From positions 1,922,001-1,986,000 of the forward strand of contig CM066298.1 of the NCBI GenBank assembly GCA_033816765.1: 64,000 bases of DNA. The letters run 5' to 3'. The notes under the pieces were generated by a model. The model was given only the letters and a program-made list of their open reading frames with translations, had not been told where the DNA came from and searched no databases. Within the stretch, counting starts at the first letter, position 1, and each line of letters begins with the position of its first letter. Shown here piece by piece: positions 56,115 to 64,000 of this stretch. The position numbers and the translations under genes were made by a program. This stretch comes from Nothopassalora personata. Lineage: Eukaryota > Ascomycota > Dothideomycetes > Mycosphaerellales > Mycosphaerellaceae.

Positions 56115-57302
56115 GTACTAGAGTTCCCTAATTAATGTGTTAAACAGATTGTAATCCTATATATTGCATTGCTCTTTATGAGCTTTATATAGGCGGTTAA
56201 GGGGATACTTAACACTTTTAGCTAAGTCTAGGCTATGTTTCTAAAGTTTCTCTAAAGCATAGTGCTTTTAGGAGACATAGAGATCTCCATTCTTTTTACT
56301 CTTTAGTTGTATGCCTAGGAAAAGGTTAGTATTAACAGTTTTGATAGAGTACTTCTTCTTTAGTCTAGTAATAAACTTGTTAATCTTCTAATTACTATCG
56401 CTAAAGATCTGAAAGTTATCTATATATAGGATAACTAAAAGATTCTCCCCCTAAAAAAGACATGCATTAGAATTAAGTCTCTTTAGGCCTAATTCTTCTA
56501 GAGCTTCCTTAGCATTATAGTACTAGAGGTTTGTAGCTTGTTTTAATCTACATAGTTCCTTCTTAATTTCTAGGACTTTGTTAGATAGATCTTTCTTAAT
56601 AAGTTCTACCCCTTCTAGTGGTTTAATGTATAAAGGTCTGTCGATGTTAGGGTTTATAAATGCTGTTTTAACATTAATCTGTCTCCTCTTCTAGCTAAGA
56701 ACTGTGTATAGGGCTAGGAGAATCCTACTTGTTAGTAGCCTTAGGGTTAGAGTAAAGGTTTTAACATAGTCTGTCCCTTGCTTTTAAGTAAACCCCTTTA
56801 CTACCTATCTAGCTCTACGCTTCTTAATAGACCTATTAGGAAGATACTTATAGTATAGGACCTATTTTCCTATAAGTAGTTTCCTGCCCTTAGGGACTTT
56901 CTATAATAGGATCTATGTAATATATTCTATGTCTTCTAAGGAGTTAAATTCCTTTCTAATTGCCCTAATCCATTTAGCTCTATTAGGTCTGTTTAATGCT
57001 TTAGTTAGGATAGCAGGATCTATAAGCTTCCACTTCTTTATATTATCTATAGCTATTATAGCGAATACTTTCTTAAGTTTACTATAATTATAATGGGATC
57101 TATTCTATCTTGAACTTCTCCTAGTTAGCTTAGGATAGACCTTGGCTTGTTTAGTCTTTATAGGCTTATAAGTCCTATCTCTCTTCCTCTTACTAATGTG
57201 TAGGGTAGGGTGGAATAGTGTTATAGCCTAGTTAGGGTCTTCTTATACAGCTAGGGCTATATCTTCTTAGTGTAGCTCTTTAGACTATAAAGTCTAAGGC
57301 TT

Positions 57303-57467
57303 ATGCTCTATAGGGGATTGTTCCTAGAGCTAGGTGTGCTCTATGAGAGATTGTTCCTAGAGCTAGGTATGCTCTATAGGAGACTATTCCTAGAGCTAGG
57401 TATGCTCCATAGGAGACTGTTCCTAGAGCTAGGTATGCTCTATAGGAGACTATTCCTAGAGCTAGGG
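57303..57467 (-). repeat. 33-bp tandem repeat in the Copia integrase-RT spacer
   Basis: Five head-to-tail copies of a 33-bp unit containing TATAGGAGACTATTCCTAGA. The length is a multiple of three, so it would encode 11-residue repeats (of the PSSRNSLL type on the minus strand) between integrase and reverse transcriptase. Confidence 0.85.
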
Positions 57468-58214
57468 GGATGTGTCTCTAAATAGTAGACGTGAATCTTC
57501 TGTCCTATGCTCCCCCTAAGACTAACCTTAGTTAGGGGAGTCTTGTTGCGAAGCCCTTTATGTTTTAGGTTAGTCACTATGCTACTATAGCTCCCCCTCT
57601 AGCTACACAGCTCCCCTTAAAGGTTTATAGGGTTAGTAACTCGCTTCTAGCTCGTGTAGCCCTTTATAAGGCATATAAATACCTTTATAGTAAGGGTCCT
57701 TAGGGTTATTATAGGGATGTCTAAGGAAGGTAATCTCGTTATCTAGGACAGTATGCTTATTACTAGTAGCAAGCTAGGAGCTCTTAATAGTCTACCCTAT
57801 CTACTCCCCCTAAGCGACCTACTTGCCTATAGGGATTTAGTATTGCGAGTTCTACAAGAAATCTTTATTAAAAGTTATATAGGGGGAATAGGTTATCTTA
57901 TAGACCTATTTTCCCTTCTCCTACTATGGCTTCTATAGTAGGTAGTTAGTTAATAAACTACCCTAGAATCCTATATACTGCTATATGTCCGCCCTTATAG
58001 AGAACTTTTTAGACTTAGTGTAATTGTCGTTATGTTTGTATACTTTACATCTAAACCTCCTTACATTCCTTAAGTCTATCTCTTTAACATTAATGCCTAG
58101 GTCCTTCTTAAAGTTAATCTATAGTACATTTTTTGTTATTAAGTTAAAGAGGCGGTTCGTAATATAGTATGCAAAATCTATAGCCTAGGGCTAGAGGTTC
58201 TATAGCAAGCTAGA

Positions 58215-58977
58215 TTGATTATTCCATTAACGTGCTATTTGAGTCAAAGACTATGCAACACGGGTCTCGAGAACGAGACCAAAATTTGAGATTTGAGAGA
58301 AGGAGAAAAGCCCCGTCGTACCCCGGACGTAAAAACTCCTTAAAAGATGCGAGCAACGCTCGCTATTCGAACCGTAAATCGAATATATTGCGGCGTAGTA
58401 CGCGCGTACCCGGTAGTCGTGTCTTGTCGAGAATTGCGGTTTGTCGCCTTGCCCCGGGCGAGACAAGTTTTGCGCCCGTGTCTCGTTCTTGTTTTAAAAA
58501 GCCAAGCCGGCCGTACCCGTACGCACCGAGCAAAATCCCAAGAAACACCCGTTGCCTCTGTTTCAATCCAGTCGCGTTCTCCGGTCTCGAGTGTAGCTCC
58601 TCGGTCGCAGTGGCCTCGCTGTCGTCCCCCCCTCGGCCTCTCTTGGTTCCAGCCGTGCAGTATACGTGGTTTGCGCCCCTAAACGCCTCTCTTGGTTCCA
58701 GCCGGCAGTTTACGTGGTTTGCCGGAACGACAGGTAGACAGCGCCTTCGTTGTTCGAGCGACGTGTACGCTATGTACGTCGCTTTCCCTTCTCGCAGTTC
58801 CGGAGTTCTTGTTTGTAGATTTTGAGCGTATCTCGTTCGTTCGGTTCGTCCGACCTGTCTTTTCTTGTTTCGAGTCGAGTAGGCTTGTATTTTTCGAGAG
58901 AGAGAGTCTTAGTTTCTCTTCGTCGTAACGAAGATACTTACGTCGTCCGCCGCGTGAAGGCGCTCTCTATAGGACGA
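58215..58977 (-). mobile_element. non-autonomous TPRT-type retroelement, copy 2
   Basis: This 763-bp copy lies between perfect 15-bp direct repeats CTATAGCAAGCTAGA (58200-58214 and 58978-58992) in the Copia integrase region. The long target duplication, the absence of terminal repeats, the 3' hairpin (58263-58280) and the short TTGA-derived tail next to it point to target-primed reverse transcription, as for SINEs and LINEs. It is CpG-rich and not RIP-mutated. It is too short to encode reverse transcriptase and no partner element is seen in the window. Confidence 0.8.
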
Positions 58978-61309
58978 CTATAGCAAGCTAGAGTCTATAA
59001 GCATAGCTCTAGCCTTATTAATAATAACTTTATTCGAAGCTTTAGCAATTCTATTCTACTTAGGTGTGTATAGTAATGCAAAATCCTATCTAATTTCTTT
59101 ATGTTAGGTATGTGTTCTAAGTTTAATGTTATTGAATTCCCTACTACTATCTAAGAACTAGATCTTAGGTTTCTTCTTATAGTGGTTCTACATTATGGTG
59201 AGCTAAGTCTTAATTGCTATTAGAGCATTACTTTTCTTTAGAAGTAGTAAGTACTATCTTATCCTAGTTTTAGCATACGTAAGCATGAGGCAATATGCGT
59301 AACTATTATAAGAGAGTAGAGTAATTAGACTAACTAGGTTAGTATAGATTTTATCTAATGCCTCTAGTGTAGGTCTCCTAGGGATTCTTAAAACAACTCT
59401 TTATAACCTTATAAGCTTACAAGTCTTATAGTGCCCTAACTCTATAGTATTAACATCTTCTAGGCCCTTAACTACTTCTTTTGTAGTATTGAGTAGTGTG
59501 CTTCTAATATACCTAAGCCTTTAATGCTATCTAACTGTGTTAGTTCTTAGCTTAGTAAATGTAAGAGTAGTAAGTCCTTTTAGTACTAATCTGTCTTTAT
59601 CCTTCCTAGAGTCCCTCTTTACCCTAAGGTTCCTAAAGACAATAACATTTTTTATTATCTTAACTAAGCCTATAGGCTTGTCCTTCTAGAATAGCATTTT
59701 AGATAGTCTGTCTAGGTAAACTCTATGTTTCTTATATAGGAGTTCTATAGAGATTAGTGTCGTATCTAACTCTAGTAAGTAAAGCATATTGCGAAGGAGG
59801 AGGGTAGTCTCTTAGCTAAGATAGTTCTTTATAACCTACTCTAATTCTCCTTTAGTCGTAAGAGATCCTTACCTAACGGCCTATAAGAAGCATGTAGGTC
59901 TTAGTCTTAGCCTAATATTCTAAAGGTCTATAAGATTATTGTAGATATAGAAGGATGTACCTATGTTATAGACTTTGTCTATTAATATTAGGTTTAATGC
60001 GGTAGCTACTATCCTTCCTATGTACACTAGTTATGCAACTGTAATAGCTGCTCTAGACCTCCTATGTAGTTATCTCTAGTCCCTATTACTGTTAGAGCTG
60101 TGCTCCTAATTAGATAATAAGTCTAACTAGTTATTAATTGCTATAGCAATCCTCTTCCCAGGGGATTTGCTGCCCTTTACCTTTTTTACCCTGTCCTTTA
60201 GGGTGTCTTTACCCTTCTTAGACCTATTCCTAGGATTCTTCTCTAGATGCTACTTATAGCAGTTCGCGTTAGTGTGCTTATATAAGCACTGTATGTACTG
60301 CTTATTATTATTCTTGCTTAAGAATGCTCTAACAAAGCTATTGCTAGGCTTGTAGGTAGTAGGTACTTGCTCCTTCCTAAGAGTTATTAACATTCTCTCT
60401 AGGGTAGTTAATTCTAGGGGATTGTTGTGTCTCTATATCCTAAGCTATTTGACATAGTTTAGACCTTTAACAAAGTACAATCTATAGATGCTATCTAGGA
60501 GGATAAAAAAGGATTTGAGCCTTAACTTATTATTAACTAGGGAAGATCTAATAAATTGCTCTATAGTAGTCTTATTGTTATTTACCTATGCTTAAAAGTC
60601 CTTATAGTACTTTAATATATTAGGTCTTGTAGCATCTAGTTTAATGTGCCTAACTGCCTTTAGAGTATTATATAGATTAATTGTAATAACTAGCTTATAT
60701 GTTGCCTTAATTAAATTATATAATTCCTTAGCTAACTTGTCTACATCTCTAAAGTTTAGCCTTAGGGTAGAATCCAATCTAGCTATAATAATGCTATATG
60801 CTTATATGTCCTCTTTCCTCTATCGCTTATAGGTAGCTTTATATCCTATACTACTAGTGATGTCCTAAGGGGCTTTATTCTAGGCAGTCTTATCTTAGAC
60901 ATTCTTAGTTACATCTTAGGGTTAATTATAAGCTGCCCTGTTTAGAGCGTACTTTAGGTTAACCTAGTCTAGATTATAGATTACGTATCTAACTAGATCC
61001 TTCTCTAGCAGTGCGCTAATTAGCATAGATTTCTATGCCTAGAACTGCACGCCTTTCCTAAGTACCTAGTTGTCCTTAGCGGATCTTACTAGGTTGCTAG
61101 AGGTGTTGTTTCTAAACTCTATACCTAGTCTAGCTCTTTTAGATGCTATACTACGGTACTAGTGCTTAGTGCCGATCTCCTATAGTAGTTCTTAAATCGA
61201 TTAGGTAGTGTCCGTAAAACAAATGTAGGGTCGAGTCCACTAGTAAGGCAAGCTAATCCTTAATAGAGCTTCGATAACGATTCAGGTTTTAAATTGGATA
61301 GGCAGAGGA

Positions 61310-61327
61310 GCACTCGGGCTTATAACC
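61310..61327 (-). other. Copia primer-binding site (half-tRNA iMet type)
   Basis: Next to the 5' LTR the minus strand reads GGTTATAAGCCCGAGTGC. Allowing one RIP change (TG to TA), GGTTATGAGCCC is complementary to the initiator-tRNA-Met anticodon region (GGGCUCAUAACC), as used by Drosophila copia, which primes from a cleaved half tRNA. Confidence 0.7.
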
Positions 61328-61503
61328 TGTTATAATTAGGTATTTAACGAGTACAAGCTTCTAGATTGAAACGATAGGGTGGATTAGTAACCCTTATGAA
61401 TTGCTACAAGGTGTGAGACTATCTAGCTACAGAAAACAGTGTAATATAGTGTGTGTGTGCCAAGTCCTAACTAACATGGACCTTGGTCACCTGATTCACA
61501 ACA
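61328..61503 (-). repeat. 5' LTR of the Copia element
   Basis: The 176-bp LTR partner of 40820-40995. It is followed by the target duplication AAAAG and then by non-repeat DNA. Confidence 0.9.
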
Positions 61504-61508
61504 AAAAG

Positions 61509-62379
61509 CTGTAGGATACGCCAAGTCCAGCATTAAAAATTGTTTCCTGCCCAACCGGGTCTCGCGGTTAGTAGCGATGCATCACGAGGTACGCATGTTG
61601 TTCATGAGTCTGCGGCAGCCAAAGCAAGACAACACGCCACCTTCCTAGTGGAAGTCTTCTATCGCCGCCTTCGACGTATCGAAGAGGACATTTGAAAGGT
61701 GAGCACAAGGCATGCCGTTTGCCACGGGCATACAAGAGGTCAGGGACCTCACTGTCGCTAATTCTCTTTGTTGGTGCCTTGCGCTGGCTTTCGCGGAGCC
61801 ATTAGGCGAGTTTGGCGACGGCGAGGTCGTGGTGAAAAGGCTTTACGGTACGTACCTCATCCCGCCAAGACGGCTGTCTTTGGTGGGAGATCGGCTCGAT
61901 TCTGGGAAGTAGAACTCTCAATTGGCTGTCTTGGCATGATGATCCGTTTGGAGAATGGCACTTAGCTCGTGGCCACTGCAGATCACCGAGGCACGTTTCC
62001 ATCTTTTCGTGGCAACCTTTTCGACGAACGACATGCGTTTGCGAGTCTTTTATTGCGAAGTCGACCATGTACGGGGTTCACGCAAGTCGCCTCAGGCCTT
62101 ACTTAGCATCTATATCCACCTCAACGCTGGCGCGAGCACACGACAAGTTGTATCTGTAGCGAGCATCGATCTGGACACAAGCACTGCCAAGCTTGGCCAC
62201 GAAGAAGATAGAGCCTGAGCTTATATGTCAGTGGATCTTGCTACGCTTCGTATTTGCCTCGTAAACATGCAGCGATGCCTCTGTTGCACGTTTCATGATA
62301 AGTATAAGTATAAGGATGAGGTAGTCCAACTCCTTCGCTGATCACGCATTCTCCTTGCTTTGCCTGCCTCACGGCATCC
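61509..62379. other. intergenic between Copia and the FAD oxidase gene
   Basis: About 0.87 kb of non-RIP sequence with no supported gene. A tandem ATAAGT run at about 62298-62315, 65-80 bp before the next ATG, is a possible core promoter. Confidence 0.5.
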
Positions 62380-63909
62380 ATGCTCACATCTCTCGCCTCT
62401 GTGGCTGCTGTGGCAGTATGCATTGTCGCAGCATCTCCCATTGCTCAGTCATTACTACCCCTATCAGCCCTCGGAGAGCTTCAGACACCCGCAACTAGTC
62501 CAGGCGCGATCGCCTGCAACAACCTCGTGAAAAGTCTCGGAGCAAGCAAAGTCCAGCAGCCCATCAGCCTGAGGTACCAGGAGTCCAAGTTCGAGTACTG
62601 GAATGCAGTACAGTCGAACTACAACCCAACCTGTGCCATCTATCCCACCTCGTCCCAAGATGTGTCGACAGCAATCAAGGCCATCAAGGCTGCAAAGTCA
62701 AGATTCGCAATCAAAGCTGCAGGACACAACCCGAACACATTCTTCTCAAGCGTCGACCAAGGCGTCCTGATCGACCTCAACTCGATGACGGCGAGGACCT
62801 ACGATGCATCCACCACGATTGGCACGTATCAGCCAGGAGGCACGTTTGGCGATGTGTACAACTACTTTCAGCAGTTCGGACGTACGGTCGTCGGTGCTCG
62901 TCTCGCAGGTGTTGGTACCGGCCTTGCGCTTGGTGGTGGCCTCAGCTACCTGTCGCCACAGTACGGACTGGCATGCGACAGCTTCCGAGAGCTCGAAGTG
63001 GTCTTGCCAAGCGGTCAGATCGTGACAGCCTCGCCAACACAGAACTCTGACCTCTTCTTCGCGGACCGTGGTGGCGGTGGCAATGCCTACGGTATCGTCA
63101 CCAAGTACACAATCCAGACACGACCATCCGGAACATTCTACGCCGGCAACATCATCTACCTCTTCAACCAGCCCGCCGTTTTCGAAGCCATCCGCAACTT
63201 TGTCCAATACAACACCGACCCCAAAGCCTCCATCATCGGCACCTACGAGAGACTCACCACACCCTCCGTCGGCGACCTCGACCTAGACCAAGCAATCCTC
63301 ATGTTCCTCGTCTACGACGGCCCCAACGCCGGCGACGCGTTCAAAAATTTCACCAGCATCCCCTCGCTCTTCAACTCCCTCGGCCCGAAATCATACCCAG
63401 AAGTCGTCAACATGCCCATCCCCCTCGCCACCGAAATCAGCAGAGGCAACAACATCTTCCGCGTCCAAGCGCACCGTATCAACGACAGCTCCTACCAACA
63501 AGCCTTCTCCGCCTGGGAGAAATGGTGCGACACCCACAAAGGCCAATACATCCTCTCCTCGCTGGACATTCAACCGATTCCAAAATCTCTCACCGATGCG
63601 TCCAGGGCGCAGAACGGTGGGAATGCAATGCAGATGCCGGATGGGCCGTGGGTCTGGCTGAATTACCTCCTTTCGACGCCGCCGACGCTGACGTCGGCGC
63701 AGTACGATGCTGTGCAGGCGAGTTTTAGGGATATGGTCAACTTGGTGCCCAGTGCGCCGGATCTGCCACTGTTCATCAATGATGCCAGCTCTGACCAGAA
63801 TCCGCTAAAGACTTTTAGCACGTACTCGAGGCTGCAATCGATTAAAAGGAAGTATGATCCGGACAACTTCTTTGCCCAGTACACGGGTGGGTGGAGTTTT
63901 GATGCGTAG
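62380..63909 (+). CDS. secreted FAD-linked oxidase (PCMH / BBE-like family)
   Basis: The intronless frame encodes 509 residues with a signal peptide (about 1-19, MLTSLASVAAVAVCIVAASP). The FAD-binding PCMH domain covers about residues 75-250: the conserved RFAIKAAGHNPNTFFSSVDQGVLIDL region carries the His that often binds FAD covalently, followed by GTYQPGGTFGDVYNYF, and ARLAGVGTGLALGGGLSYLSPQYG has the second nucleotide-binding loop. The C-terminus KRKYDPDNFFAQYTGGWSFD is typical. Such enzymes oxidise sugars, alkaloids or secondary metabolites and produce hydrogen peroxide; the substrate here is unknown. It lies on the far side of the Copia nest, so it may have been separated from the island by that insertion. 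It is intact and not RIP-mutated. Confidence 0.88.
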   Translation: MLTSLASVAAVAVCIVAASPIAQSLLPLSALGELQTPATSPGAIACNNLVKSLGASKVQQPISLRYQESKFEYWNAVQSNYNPTCAIYPTSSQDVSTAIKAIKAAKSRFAIKAAGHNPNTFFSSVDQGVLIDLNSMTARTYDASTTIGTYQPGGTFGDVYNYFQQFGRTVVGARLAGVGTGLALGGGLSYLSPQYGLACDSFRELEVVLPSGQIVTASPTQNSDLFFADRGGGGNAYGIVTKYTIQTRPSGTFYAGNIIYLFNQPAVFEAIRNFVQYNTDPKASIIGTYERLTTPSVGDLDLDQAILMFLVYDGPNAGDAFKNFTSIPSLFNSLGPKSYPEVVNMPIPLATEISRGNNIFRVQAHRINDSSYQQAFSAWEKWCDTHKGQYILSSLDIQPIPKSLTDASRAQNGGNAMQMPDGPWVWLNYLLSTPPTLTSAQYDAVQASFRDMVNLVPSAPDLPLFINDASSDQNPLKTFSTYSRLQSIKRKYDPDNFFAQYTGGWSFDA

Positions 63910-64000
63910 AGTCGATAGGATCAAGGAAAATGTAGGCTTACATCCATGCGCCTGGATCCATTCCGTAATTTCACTTGTTCATACTGTGTCGGAACACCAC

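Larger units (their letters stand above)
40820..61503 (-). mobile_element. Copia LTR retrotransposon with nested insertions
   Basis: Direct LTRs of 176 bp (40820-40995 and 61328-61503) begin TGTT and end AACA. The 5-bp target duplication AAAAG flanks both ends (40815-40819 and 61504-61508). On the minus strand the order is a primer-binding site, gag with a CCHC-like remnant (about 60240-60310), integrase (YTPKQNGIAK-like, about 59020-59090), reverse transcriptase (LYIDN motif about 56420) and RNase H (STKAEYVALTK about 55430; RRTKHVRLRNYFYRHI about 43030-43090). This order is that of Copia. RIP has filled the frames with stops. About 13.3 kb is nested material: Gypsy 43130-55335, a solo LTR 55767-56114 and a small retroelement 58215-58977. 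Confidence 0.92.

Noticed and set aside
1..64000. tRNA or rRNA genes
   Set aside because: I looked for B-box-like GGTTCGA motifs with matching stems and for rRNA-like blocks and found none that I could support.

Overview
The window looks like nuclear DNA of a filamentous ascomycete (Pezizomycotina; class uncertain, Dothideomycetes is my guess). Genes carry short GT-AG introns of about 47-144 bp and encode typical fungal families: a Zn2Cys6 regulator, a LaeA-like methyltransferase, a Jen1-type transporter, a DyP peroxidase and a CBM18-bearing copper radical oxidase. The surrounding retrotransposons show strong repeat-induced point mutation (RIP): CpA and TpG are almost gone, TpA is abundant, CpG is kept, and old coding frames are full of TAG and TAA.

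Layout. (1) 1-6528: the 3' part of a RIP-mutated Gypsy element (RNase H, integrase, a third reading frame, 3' LTR), carrying later unmutated insertions: a non-autonomous retroelement and two solo LTRs. (2) 6529-40480: a gene island of about 34 kb. It holds a secreted lactonase-like protein; remnants of a hydantoin/N-carbamoyl amino acid utilisation group (5'-truncated NCS1 permease, intact Asp/Glu/hydantoin racemase, frameshifted carbamoylase) beside a Zn2Cys6 regulator; phosphoserine phosphatase; an NmrA-like reductase; MGST3; a DyP peroxidase; a Ser-rich membrane protein; a MITE; two related small secreted proteins; a secreted copper radical oxidase; a MetE-fold protein; a LaeA-like methyltransferase; and a Jen1 carboxylate transporter. 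(3) 40481-61508: a partial MITE, then a Copia element (minus strand, 176-bp LTRs, TSD AAAAG) that contains a complete 12.2-kb Gypsy element (TSD CTAGT), a solo LTR and a second copy of the non-autonomous retroelement. (4) 61509-64000: non-repeat DNA with a secreted FAD-linked oxidase.

Most unusual are the mobile elements. The Gypsy element has a long third frame of more than 1,000 codons downstream of integrase that I cannot assign. It also has a 26-bp palindrome repeated in the LTRs and at two internal positions that separate gag/protease, RT/integrase and the third frame. A small CpG-rich element with a hairpin and a TTGA-repeat tail behaves like a target-primed retroelement: one copy has a 15-bp target duplication, one replaces about 1.6 kb of its target, and a tail-only trace sits between two 121-bp direct repeats.

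Exon boundaries were assigned by eye from splice signals and frame continuity. Family names come from motif recognition, not from searches.
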